Program-made: the position numbers and the translations under genes | Notes under the pieces: model-generated | Database searches by the model: none | What the model was told of the DNA's origin: nothing | The model's input: only the letters and a program-made list of their open reading frames with translations | Part shown: positions 45,876-54,748 of the stretch, in pieces | Position numbering within the stretch: position 1 is the first letter of the stretch | Layout of the letters: every line of letters starts with the position of its first letter | DNA from: Burkholderia cepacia | GTDB taxonomy: Bacteria > Pseudomonadota > Gammaproteobacteria > Burkholderiales > Burkholderiaceae | Length of the DNA: 64,000 nucleotides | Direction of reading: 5' to 3' | NCBI RefSeq assembly: GCF_001039005.1 | Contig: NZ_LDWR01000017.1 | Location: 62,001 to 126,000 of the forward strand

Positions 45876-47068
45876 GCGGGCTGCTTCCCGAACTCGCGGC
45901 CGACAGCGACGCGCATCGGCTCGACGAGGCCGCGCATGCCGTTGCGCAGATCGCCGCGCAGCACGCGGATGCGGTCGATCGCGACGCGCGCTGCCCCGTC
46001 GAGGCGATCGAGGCGATGCGCGCGCGCCGGCTGCTGAGCGCGATGGTGCCGACCCATCTGGGCGGCGCCGGCGCATCGCTGGCCGACGTCGCTTCCGCCT
46101 GCTCGATCCTCGGCCAGGCCTGCGCATCGTCGGCGATGGTGTTCGCGATGCACCAGATCCAGGTCGCCTGCATCGTCAACCACGCCGTCGACCAGGGCTG
46201 GCACAAGCTGTTCCTGCGGCAGCTCGTGCGCCACCAGTGGCTGCTCGCGTCGGCTACGTCGGAAGACGGCGTCGGCGGTAACCTGCGCGCGAGCCAGTGC
46301 GCGCTCGAAGCCAACGGCGGCGAGTTCCGGCTGCGCAAATCCGCGCCGACAATCTCGTACGGCGACTACGCGGACGGCATCCTGGCGACCGCGCGACGCG
46401 ACGCGGACGCGCCGGCCTCCGAGCAGGTGCTCGTCACGCTGCTGCGCGACGGCTATACGCTCACGCGCCGCGGCGAATGGGACACGCTCGGCATGCGCGG
46501 CACGTGCAGCAACGGCTTCGCGCTCGATGCGCAAGGCGCCACCGTCCAGTGCCTGCCCGTGCCGTTCGCGAAGATCGCCGAGGAAACGATGGTGCCGGTC
46601 TCGCACATCCTGTGGGCCGCGGTATGGATCGGCGTGGCCGGCGACGCGTTCCACCGCGCGCACCAGTTCTTCCGCGCGCAGGCACGCCAGACCGACGGCG
46701 CGCCGTCGCCCGCGGCGCGGCGCATCGCCGAATCGCTCGCGCTGATGCAGGCGATGCAGACCCGCGTCGACCACGTGCTGCACCTTTATGCGAACGCGTC
46801 GGCCCGCTCGTGGTCGGCCGGCATGGCCTGGGCCGCCGAGATCAACACGCTGAAGACCTACGTGTCGGCGACCGCGCTGGAAGTCGCGCACCAGGCGATG
46901 ATGATCTGCGGGATGGCCGGTTACAAGCAAGGCACGCCGTTCAGCATCGGCCGCCATATTCGCGACCTGTACGCGGCGCCGCTGATGATCAGCAACGACC
47001 GCATTGCCGCCAACACCGCGAGCCTGCTGCTCGCGCTGCGTCCTGCGACGCTGGAGAAACATACGTGA
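45872..47068 (+). CDS. Acyl-CoA-dehydrogenase-fold flavoprotein
   Basis: 398 residues, ACAD superfamily: N-terminal helical domain (MVPTHLGGAGASLADV), middle beta domain (LASATSEDG, GEWDTLGMRGTCSNGF, with the FAD-binding Trp/Thr pattern), C-terminal helices. The usual catalytic Glu motif (IYEGT) is replaced by LMISND near residue 370, so the base for alpha-beta dehydrogenation is missing and the enzyme may be a monooxygenase-like or altered dehydrogenase. Context implies a carrier-bound aminoacyl or acyl thioester as substrate. ATGA coupling on both sides. Confidence 0.88.
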   Translation: MSGLLPELAADSDAHRLDEAAHAVAQIAAQHADAVDRDARCPVEAIEAMRARRLLSAMVPTHLGGAGASLADVASACSILGQACASSAMVFAMHQIQVACIVNHAVDQGWHKLFLRQLVRHQWLLASATSEDGVGGNLRASQCALEANGGEFRLRKSAPTISYGDYADGILATARRDADAPASEQVLVTLLRDGYTLTRRGEWDTLGMRGTCSNGFALDAQGATVQCLPVPFAKIAEETMVPVSHILWAAVWIGVAGDAFHRAHQFFRAQARQTDGAPSPAARRIAESLALMQAMQTRVDHVLHLYANASARSWSAGMAWAAEINTLKTYVSATALEVAHQAMMICGMAGYKQGTPFSIGRHIRDLYAAPLMISNDRIAANTASLLLALRPATLEKHT

Positions 47069-48039
47069 ACGATCGCCTCGCCGTGCCCTCCGCCGCCTCC
47101 GCTCCCGCCGATGCACCGCTCGACCGCGCGGGCGTCAACCCGCTGCGCGATGCGCTGATCGATGCGGGCCTGCTGGTCTCGACCGGCATCCAGGGCCTGT
47201 TCGGCCGCAGCGAACGGTTCGAGCGCGTCGTGGAAGCGCTCGACGCGTTCGTCACGCGCATCGGCGCCGACCAGCAGGCCGAAGTGCTGCGCTTTCCGCC
47301 GGCGATGAGCCGCCTGGAGTTCGAGCGCAGCGAGTACATGAAGAGCTTTCCGCAACTCGCGGGCAGCGTGCATGCGTTCTGCGGCGACGAGCATCAGCAC
47401 CAGCGCCTGCTGCAGTGCCTCGATCGCGGCGACGACTGGACCGAAAACCAGAAGCCGACCTACGTCGTGATGACGCCGGCCGCATGCTACCCCGTCTATC
47501 CGGTCGTCGCGCGCGCGGGCGCGCTGCCCGGCGACGGCCGGATCGTCGACGTGTTCTCGTACTGCTTCCGCCACGAGCCGTCGCTCGACCCGACCCGCAT
47601 GCAGCTGTTCCGGATGCGCGAGTTCGTGCGGATCGGCACGCCCGAGCAGATCGTCGCGTTCCGCGAGACCTGGATCGAACGCGGCACGCGGATGATCGAG
47701 GCGCTGCGCCTGCCGAACGCGATCGATCTCGCGAACGACCCGTTCTTCGGCCGCGGCGGCAAGATCGTCGCGAACAGCCAGCGCGAGCAGAACCTGAAGT
47801 TCGAGCTGCTGATCCCGATCGAGCACGACGACCGCCAGACCGCGTGCCTGAGCTTCAACTACCACATGGACCATTTCGGCCTGCTGTGGGACATCCGCAC
47901 CGCGACGGGCGACGTCGCGCATACGGGCTGCGTCGGCTTCGGCCTCGAGCGGCTCACGCTCGCGCTGTTCCGCCATCACGGCTTCGACCTCGACGCATGG
48001 CCGCGCGAAGTCCGCGACGTGCTGTGGGGCACGCGATGA
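47065..48039 (+). CDS. Amino acid:[carrier protein] ligase (SerRS-like)
   Basis: 324 residues from a GTG overlapping the previous stop (GTGA). This is the catalytic core of atypical seryl-tRNA synthetases without a tRNA-binding arm. Class II motif 2 is in DVFSYCFRHEPS...FRMREFVRIG and motif 3 in GFGLERLTLALFRHHG. The zinc ligands known in the family are present: Cys141, Glu186 and Cys289. Such enzymes activate glycine or alanine with ATP and load it on the phosphopantetheine of a carrier protein rather than tRNA. The neighbouring carrier protein fits. Confidence 0.92.
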   Translation: MNDRLAVPSAASAPADAPLDRAGVNPLRDALIDAGLLVSTGIQGLFGRSERFERVVEALDAFVTRIGADQQAEVLRFPPAMSRLEFERSEYMKSFPQLAGSVHAFCGDEHQHQRLLQCLDRGDDWTENQKPTYVVMTPAACYPVYPVVARAGALPGDGRIVDVFSYCFRHEPSLDPTRMQLFRMREFVRIGTPEQIVAFRETWIERGTRMIEALRLPNAIDLANDPFFGRGGKIVANSQREQNLKFELLIPIEHDDRQTACLSFNYHMDHFGLLWDIRTATGDVAHTGCVGFGLERLTLALFRHHGFDLDAWPREVRDVLWGTR

Positions 48040-49091
48040 GGTTCGTGTCCCGCGACGGCGAAGACGCGTCGTTCGAGGATGTGCGCCACCGCGCGCGCCA
48101 CTACCGGCCGCACCCGCTGCACAGTCAGGAGATGGTCTGGAAGCAGACCAACTGCTACGTCGACATGTGGCTCGAAGTGCTCCGGTGGTGGGGTTTCAAT
48201 CCGTACGCGGCGCTGCCGTTTACGATCGCGCTCGATTTCGAGGGCGACCAGTTCACGTTCTTCAAGTTCCCGCACGACGAACTGGAGCGGCTCTACGGCG
48301 TCGTCGTGCAGGAACACTCGATCTACGAGCCGCTCGACCAGCACATCGAAACGCAGGTCGCGCGCGGTCACCTGATGATCGTCGAGGTCGACGCGTGGTT
48401 CCTGCCCGACACGCGCGGCAGCAGCTATCGCACGCAGCACACGAAGACGACGATCGGCATCGATGCGATCGACCGCGACAAGCACCAGATCGGCTACTTC
48501 CACAACAGCGGCTATTACGTGGCCGAGGATTTCGACTACAACGGGCTCGTCGGCGACAGCTCGACGATGACGCTGCCGCCGTATGTCGAATGCGCGAAGC
48601 GGCGTTTTGCGCCGCTCGACGAGCGCGCGCTGTGCGAAGCGTCGCTCGCCGCGCTGCAGCGTCACCTGCGGCGCTTGCCGATCGTCAATCCGATCGCGGC
48701 ATTCCGGCGGCAGTTGCAGACCGACGCGCGGACGCTCGCCGATTCGCCGCTCGAGCGCTTCCATGCGTACTCGTTCAATTCGGTGCGGCAGCTCGGCGCG
48801 AACTTCGAACTGTTCGGTCATTACGCGCGCTGGCTGCAGGCCAGCGGCTGCGTCGGGCCGTTCGCCGAGATCCGCGCCGCGTGCGAGCGCATCGCGTCCG
48901 AAGCGATGGTGCTGGAATTCCGGCTCGCGCGCGCCTGCGCGCGCGGCAAGGAAGAGCGCGGCGATTCGACGCTCGAAGCGATCGAGACCGCGTATGCCGA
49001 CCTCGTCGCCTGCGCGCGGCAGATCGGCGCGCCGCTGCGGCACATGACGCCCGCCCGCAGCGATGCGGCGCCCGTGCCGGTCATGCGGTGA
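48036..49091 (+). CDS. DUF1839-family protein, possible carrier-protein-dependent aminoacyl transferase
   Basis: 351 residues. The N-terminal half reads like a papain-type fold: Cys40 in QTNCYVDMW at a helix start, a His135 in TQHTKTTIGIDAID and Asn157 in GYFHNSGYY. This resembles BtrH-type N-terminal transferase domains that take an acyl group from a carrier protein; that link is inference. The C-terminal half is helical (RHLRRLPIVNPIAAFRRQL). DUF1839 genes are recurrently next to the aminoacyl ligases. Coupled to both neighbours by 4-base overlaps. Confidence 0.8.
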   Translation: MRFVSRDGEDASFEDVRHRARHYRPHPLHSQEMVWKQTNCYVDMWLEVLRWWGFNPYAALPFTIALDFEGDQFTFFKFPHDELERLYGVVVQEHSIYEPLDQHIETQVARGHLMIVEVDAWFLPDTRGSSYRTQHTKTTIGIDAIDRDKHQIGYFHNSGYYVAEDFDYNGLVGDSSTMTLPPYVECAKRRFAPLDERALCEASLAALQRHLRRLPIVNPIAAFRRQLQTDARTLADSPLERFHAYSFNSVRQLGANFELFGHYARWLQASGCVGPFAEIRAACERIASEAMVLEFRLARACARGKEERGDSTLEAIETAYADLVACARQIGAPLRHMTPARSDAAPVPVMR

Positions 49092-51580
49092 CGCGCGCGC
49101 GTGCCCAGCCCGCGTGGTCGATGCTGGCGACGGCCGCGGGCGCCGCGCAGGCACCGCGCGACCTCCCGGCCGCCGGCAACGGCTGGATCGCGGCGCCCGT
49201 ACCCGGCACGGTCGCGCAGGCGCTCGCGCTCGCCGGCCGGCTCGACGAAGCCGGGACACTCGACGAACGCGACCACTGGTACCGGATCGAGCTGCGCGGA
49301 CGCGGGCCGCGCGTACTGCGCTTTCACGGCCTCGCGACGCTCGCGCAAGCGTGGCTCGACGACACGCCGCTCCTCAGCGCCGACAGCATGTTCGTCGCGC
49401 ACGACGTTACCGTGTCGCTCGACGGCACGCACCGGCTGACCCTGTGCTTCCGCGCGCTCGCCCCGCACCTGCGTGACGCGCGCGCGCCGCGCCGTGCGCG
49501 CTGGCGCACGCGGCTCGCGGAGCCGGCGGCACTGCGCACGGTCCGCACCTCGCTGTTCGGGCACATGCCCGGGTGGTTTCCGCCCTACGTGCCGGCGGGC
49601 CCGTGGCGGCCCGTCGACGTGCTCGATCCGGCCGCCGGGCCCGTTCTGGTCGATTGCGACCTGCAGGCGCGCATCGAAGGCGACACGGGCTGGCTCGACG
49701 CGGAACTGGCGTTCTCCGCACCGCTGCCCGATACGCTCGCGGCGCGGCTGTCGTGCGGCGAACACCACGCAACGCTCGAACACGCCGGCGCCGACCGGCT
49801 GCACGCGAGCGTCGCGGTGCCCAACGTGCGCCGCTGGTGGCCGCATACGCACGGCGAGCCGGCACTCTACGAGATCGCGCTGCACCTCGGCGACGAGCGG
49901 CGGCCGCTCGGCTCGACCGGCTTTCGCACGATCGAGGTCGACGCGGGCGCCGACGGCAAGGGCTTCGGGCTGCGCATCAACGGCGTGCCGGTGTTCGCGC
50001 GCGGCGCGTGCTGGAGCAGCGCCGCACCGCTCGCGCTGCACGCGGACGACGCGACCTACGGCCGCCTGCTCGGGCTCGCGCGCGACGCGGGCTTCAACAT
50101 GATCCGCGTCGGCGGCACGATGACCTACGAGGCCGACGCGTTCCACGCGTGGTGCGACCGGCTCGGGCTGCTGGTCTGGCAGGATTTCATGTTCGCGAAT
50201 TTCGACTATGCGCTCGACGATCCCGGGTTCGCGGAGAACATCGACCGTGAAGCCCGGCAGTTCCTCGCACGTCACGGCGCGTCGCCATCGCTCACGGTGC
50301 TGTGCGGCGGCAGCGAGATCGCGCAACAGGCCGCGATGTCGGGGCTCGGGCCGAAGCAGCGCTTCCTCGAGCTGACCGCCGAGCGGCTGGCCGGCCTGGC
50401 GGCCGCGCGCCGCCCCGACGTCCCGTACGTGCCCGATTCGCCCGACGGCGGCGTGCTGCCGTTCACGCCGCGCGAACGCGTGTCGCACTACTACGGCGTC
50501 GGCGCGTACCTGCGCCCGCTCGACGACGCGCGCCGCGCGGACGTGCGCTTCGCGAGCGAATGCCTCGCGTTCGCGAACGTGCCGTGCGACGCGACGCTCG
50601 CCGAGCTTGGCTGGCCGAGCGTGCACGAGCCGCGCTGGAAGGCGGCGGTGCCACGCGACCCCGGCACGTCGTGGGATTTCGAGGACGTCCGCGACCACTA
50701 TCTGCAGACGCTGTACGACGTCGTGCCCGACCGGCTGCGACGCGAGGATCCGGCGCGCTACTTCGAGTTGTCGCGCGCGGTGATCGCGGACCTGATGCGC
50801 GAGACGTTTTCCGAATGGCGCCGCACCGGCTCGCGCTGCGCCGGCGCGCTCGTGTGGCAGTTCCAGGACGTGATGCCGGGCGCCGGATGGGGCGTGATCG
50901 ACGCCGAGCACCGGCCGAAATCGGCGTGGTATGCGCTGCGCCAGGTGCTGCAGCCGGTGCAGGTGCTGCTCGTCGACGAAGGTCTGAACGGGCTCGACGT
51001 CCACGTGGTCAACGAGCACCCGGCGCCGCTGTCGGCGGCGCTCGAGCTGGTCGCGCTGCGCGACGGCCGCACGCCGGTCGCGCGGGCCGGCTGCCCGGTG
51101 CGGATCGCCGCGCACGACGCGGTGCGGATCGGCTCGGCCGAGCTGCTAGGCCGCTTCTTCGACTGGACCTATGCGTACCGCTTCGGGCCGTGCGAACACG
51201 ACACGGTCGTCGCGACGCTGCGCGCCGACGACGGCACGCTGCTGTCGCAGGCGTTCCATTTCCCGTCCCGCACGCATCCGGCCGTGCTGACACGTCGCGA
51301 ACTCGGGATCGAGGCGTGCGTATCGCGTAGCGGCGATACATGGCACGTCGACATCGACACGCGACACGTGGCGCGGCACGTGCAGATCGACGCGCCGGGC
51401 TTCATGCCGCGCGACGACTGGTTCCATCTCGCGCCCGGCACGCCGGCACATGTCGCGCTCGTTCCGCTGGAAATTGCAGGGGATGCCGGGAAGCATCCGG
51501 CCGCCGCCGATGCGCCACCCGCTGTCGAAATCCGTGCCGTGAACGCCGCGCGAACGGTGCGCGCCACGCACGCCGGTTGA
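49088..51580 (+). CDS. GH2 family glycoside hydrolase, beta-mannosidase-like, cytoplasmic
   Basis: 830 residues from GTG overlapping the previous stop. Sugar-binding jelly-roll domain (NGWIAAPVPGTVAQAL, HWYRIELRG), Ig-like domain, TIM barrel with acid/base Glu in VLCGGSEIAQ and nucleophile Glu in RFASECLAFANVP, and the C-terminal WQFQDVMPGAGWGVID typical of mannosidases. No signal peptide, so it acts in the cytoplasm. The acid/base Asn of NE is a Ser here. Last gene of the five-gene unit, suggesting the operon product is a glycoside or trimmed glycan. Confidence 0.85.
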   Translation: MTRARAQPAWSMLATAAGAAQAPRDLPAAGNGWIAAPVPGTVAQALALAGRLDEAGTLDERDHWYRIELRGRGPRVLRFHGLATLAQAWLDDTPLLSADSMFVAHDVTVSLDGTHRLTLCFRALAPHLRDARAPRRARWRTRLAEPAALRTVRTSLFGHMPGWFPPYVPAGPWRPVDVLDPAAGPVLVDCDLQARIEGDTGWLDAELAFSAPLPDTLAARLSCGEHHATLEHAGADRLHASVAVPNVRRWWPHTHGEPALYEIALHLGDERRPLGSTGFRTIEVDAGADGKGFGLRINGVPVFARGACWSSAAPLALHADDATYGRLLGLARDAGFNMIRVGGTMTYEADAFHAWCDRLGLLVWQDFMFANFDYALDDPGFAENIDREARQFLARHGASPSLTVLCGGSEIAQQAAMSGLGPKQRFLELTAERLAGLAAARRPDVPYVPDSPDGGVLPFTPRERVSHYYGVGAYLRPLDDARRADVRFASECLAFANVPCDATLAELGWPSVHEPRWKAAVPRDPGTSWDFEDVRDHYLQTLYDVVPDRLRREDPARYFELSRAVIADLMRETFSEWRRTGSRCAGALVWQFQDVMPGAGWGVIDAEHRPKSAWYALRQVLQPVQVLLVDEGLNGLDVHVVNEHPAPLSAALELVALRDGRTPVARAGCPVRIAAHDAVRIGSAELLGRFFDWTYAYRFGPCEHDTVVATLRADDGTLLSQAFHFPSRTHPAVLTRRELGIEACVSRSGDTWHVDIDTRHVARHVQIDAPGFMPRDDWFHLAPGTPAHVALVPLEIAGDAGKHPAAADAPPAVEIRAVNAARTVRATHAG

Positions 51581-51620
51581 CGCGACGCTCGCGGTCGCCG
51601 CGAGCGTCGCCGGTCCAATC

Positions 51621-53012
51621 TCAGTCGGAAGAGCCCGTACCGCGCGGCCGCTCGATCCCGTACGCCTCCATCCAGCGATACAGCGTCGCGCGCGACACGC
51701 CGAGCTCGCGCGCCGAAGCCGCGACACGCCCGCGCGTGCGCAGCAACGCGGTTTCGATCGCCTCGCGCTCGATCGACTTGCGGATGTCGGCCACCGACGG
51801 CGACGCCGCGTCGAGACAGTATTCGAGTTCGAGATCCTGCGCGGTGATCAGGCGCCCTTCCGTCATCACGACCGCACGGCGCACGCGGTTGATCAGCTCG
51901 CGGACATTGCCGGGCCAGTCGTGCTTGTAGAGTGCCGTGATCGCATCCGTCGAGAAGCCGCGCACACGATGGCGCGCGTCGCCGCGGAAGCGTTCGAGCA
52001 TGTGGTGCGCGAGCAGTTCGATGTCCTTGCCGCGCGCGCGCAGCGGCGGCTGGTCGATGCGCATCACGCACAGACGGTGGAACAAGTCCGCGCGAAAGCG
52101 CCCTTCCTCCATCGCGTCACGCAGGTCGACGTGCGTCGCCGACACGATCCGGACGTCGACCGGCACCGGATCGCTACCGCCGAGGCGATGAATCGAGCGC
52201 TCCTGCAGAAAGCGCAGCAGGCTCGCCTGGCTCTCGTGCGGCAAGTCGCCGATCTCGTCGAGCAGCAGCGTGCCGCCGTTTGCGGCCTCGACATAACCGA
52301 TCTTGCGCGCGTTCGCGCCGGTAAACGCGCCGCGCTCGTAACCGAACAGCTCCGATTGCAGCAGGTGCGGCGGAATCGCGCCGCAGTTCACCGCGACGAA
52401 CGGGCCGTTGCGCCGCTCCGAATGACGATGGATCGCGACCGCCGTCAGTTCCTTGCCGGTTCCGGTTTCGCCGAACACGAACACCGGTGCGTCGGTGCGC
52501 GCGAAGCGCCGCACCGTATCGAACAGCCGCAGCATCGCGCTGCAGGTGCCGACGATGCCTTTCTCTTCCGATTCGAGCTGTTCACGGTCGCGCGCGAACA
52601 GGCATTCCATGCCGTACGCATGGCCGACCGTATCGGCGATCCGCTGGTGCGACGCGGGCAACGTGACGTAGTCGAAACAATAGTCGCGCAACAGCGCGCG
52701 CACGTTCGGCGACGCGGTCTGGCCGACGTCGATGAGTGCCACCCAGACGACATCGCGCATCGACGCGCAGGTCGATGCGATGCTGCCGATCGCATCGGCA
52801 TGGCCGCCGCTCAGGTCGAGGATGCCGCAGGTGATCTCACCGGACGTGTCGCGCAGCTCGCTCGCCTGCGCGACGATCGAGACTTTCCAGTCGCGTCGCG
52901 CCAGTTCCTTTCGCAGCATGACGGACGGCGACTGCGTCCAGTAAATCAACGGACGCGGCCCGTTACCGCTCCCCGCGCCGGCGCTCTTATCGCGCGTTAT
53001 TGGCATATTCAT
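51621..53012 (-). CDS. berB: Sigma-54 activator, probable BerB (c-di-GMP responsive)
   Basis: 463 residues. N-terminal degenerate receiver-like domain (LIYWTQSPSVMLRKEL; CGILDLSGG may hold an acceptor-type Asp near 66), AAA+ domain with Walker A GETGTGKE, GAFTGA loop contacting sigma-54, Walker B LLLDEIGDLP, then a Fis-type helix (TRGRVAASARELGVSRATLYRWM). VpsR/BerB type. Published BerB binds c-di-GMP and drives RpoN-dependent berA transcription; a sigma-54 promoter is present before the berA candidate. Convergent with the carrier-protein operon, 40 bases apart. Confidence 0.85.
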   Translation of the reverse strand: MNMPITRDKSAGAGSGNGPRPLIYWTQSPSVMLRKELARRDWKVSIVAQASELRDTSGEITCGILDLSGGHADAIGSIASTCASMRDVVWVALIDVGQTASPNVRALLRDYCFDYVTLPASHQRIADTVGHAYGMECLFARDREQLESEEKGIVGTCSAMLRLFDTVRRFARTDAPVFVFGETGTGKELTAVAIHRHSERRNGPFVAVNCGAIPPHLLQSELFGYERGAFTGANARKIGYVEAANGGTLLLDEIGDLPHESQASLLRFLQERSIHRLGGSDPVPVDVRIVSATHVDLRDAMEEGRFRADLFHRLCVMRIDQPPLRARGKDIELLAHHMLERFRGDARHRVRGFSTDAITALYKHDWPGNVRELINRVRRAVVMTEGRLITAQDLELEYCLDAASPSVADIRKSIEREAIETALLRTRGRVAASARELGVSRATLYRWMEAYGIERPRGTGSSD

Positions 53013-54163
53013 AACGAACCATCACTTTCTCCACTCCGCGAACCGTTCGCGTGCGCTGCGGCCGGCGGCGCATGGCCGCGTGTCCGCGCCGCGTTTCCGC
53101 AGCTTTGGCGAAGATCGAAACTGCACACGGCGAGAGCCCCCGGAGGTCGAGCCGGATGTTATCCGGCCTCGTTGTCATCGAACTCGAACGGAACGCGCGG
53201 CTGCGGAAGCCACGACGTTCCGGCTTTGATGCGACCCGCCGTCAGGCGGGGCACGTCGGCAAACGGAAATTTCGTCCGCATGTGCGTCGCGTCGTACACG
53301 ACAGTCGCGCCCGATGCTGAACCGGATGGCCGCCAACCCGCTCCCGGAATGACCGCCTCATTACATCCGCTCCTGAATTTACACCCCGTTTCAAGATGGT
53401 CGTGTTACCAAAAGATAATCCTGATTCAGCCGGTTACGCTACCGGTCGCCCCGTACTTTGTGCCTTTGACCACTGAGATTTGATTATCTCTAACCATTCC
53501 CGTCAATCAGTGGCAAATACTACTTTTCCGCAAGGTAGGCGCCGTCGATTGCCCGCGAATTCCACCGAAATCACCGAAAAAGGCCGGCACCGCATTCCAT
53601 GCATCGCATAATCGCGCGCGCCGCCGCACGGCCATGGCGCGTCGCGACGGCGCGCGGCCCGCTCATCCGTTACACGTCGTAATCAACCATGTCGCGGCGC
53701 GCGTCACGTTCATGGTGCTGACGCACCACGGGATGCGCGCTGCTCGTGCATGCCATTCTCCGGCGAACCGCCGTTGCCCGGCGCGAAATCGGTGGTGATT
53801 GCACTCGCCCCCCCGCAGTGCAGCATGATCGGACGGCAAGCATGCAAGGGCACGCTGCCGTCACCGGACTGGCCGCCCAGCTTGAACACACGCACAAACG
53901 ACGGCGCATCGCCGCGGCCCGCCGGGATGGATCAATTATGAAAAGGCACCTGCGCCGGCGGTGTGTGCTACCGCACATTGCAGCGTTCCCGGGGCCGGCG
54001 TGCGGCCACGCGTCCCCCTGCCGCCCGCGCGAATCCGGAGCGTGAGTACGCTTTCGAACAGACCGACGCACGGCGGATCCGGATGATGAAGATCGTCGCA
54101 TCGCACGAAACGATCGCGTCCGTGCGATGCGGCGTGCCGAAGGCATCACGCGAGGACCGCATC
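53013..54163. other. 1.15 kb non-coding gap upstream of berB and the GNAT gene
   Basis: AT-rich around 53380-53560. It holds CCGGT-N6-ACCGG (53430-53445) as a dyad. Short reading frames (for example 53710-53895 on the minus strand) look like chance. No sigma-54 motif passing the GG-N10-GC test was found towards the GNAT gene. Confidence 0.5.
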
Positions 54164-54748
54164 ATGGAATGGCATTGTTGTGAATTCGAACATCTGAGCG
54201 CCGTGGATCTCTATGCAATCCTGCGCGCGCGCAGCGCCGTGCTGGTGGTCGAGGACGCCCATACGCATCTCGACATCGACGGTAAAGACGCAGGCGCGCT
54301 GCATGTCTATGCGAGCGTGCACGACGGCGACACCACGGAAGTCGCAGCCTACGCACGTATCCTGCCGGGCGACGACATCGATCCGGACGTCGTGATCGAC
54401 AAGGTGTTGACGAGCGAGAGCTGCCGCGACGACGACACGCTCGAGCGGCTGATCGGGCGCGCGCTCACCGCCGCGCAGGCCGCGTGGCCGGACGCCGCGG
54501 TGCGCACGCACGTACCCGCCCCGCGCCAGGCGTTCTACAAGCGCTTCGGATTCCGCAAGGCCTATGGCCCGTATCTCGAACAGGGCGCGCCGTTCGTCGG
54601 CCTGGTCCGGTCGGCCGACCGCGCCGCCGGCGCGCTGCGCAACCTGCTGTCCCGGGCCGTTTCGGCCCCCCGGTCGCGCCACGACGACTCGCGCGCCGAT
54701 GGCCGTGCGCTCAACCGGCTGCCCGCCGATACCGGAGTCACTCGATGA
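54164..54748 (+). CDS. ElaA-like GNAT acetyltransferase
   Basis: 194 residues from MEWHCCEFEHLSAVDLYAIL, whose ATG has a GAGG site; longer frames are not favoured. GNAT fold of the ElaA type (ILRARSAVLVVED in place of the usual VFVVEQ; AYARILPG; ERLIGRALTAAQ; QAFYKRFGFRKAYGPYLEQGAPFVGL). Its stop overlaps the GDP-mannose enzyme gene by 4 bases, an unusual partnership. The last 45 residues are an Arg/Ser/Asp-rich extension without known role. Confidence 0.8.
   Translation: MEWHCCEFEHLSAVDLYAILRARSAVLVVEDAHTHLDIDGKDAGALHVYASVHDGDTTEVAAYARILPGDDIDPDVVIDKVLTSESCRDDDTLERLIGRALTAAQAAWPDAAVRTHVPAPRQAFYKRFGFRKAYGPYLEQGAPFVGLVRSADRAAGALRNLLSRAVSAPRSRHDDSRADGRALNRLPADTGVTR

Noticed and set aside
53500..53560. 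Sigma-54 site before the GNAT-manC genes
   Set aside because: TGGCA occurs near 53510, but no GC is found 10 bases after GG, which is essential for RpoN.
53710..53895. Possible 61-residue gene on the minus strand in the gap near berB
   Set aside because: No ribosome site, no family feature, and its frame use does not follow the local third-position GC bias.
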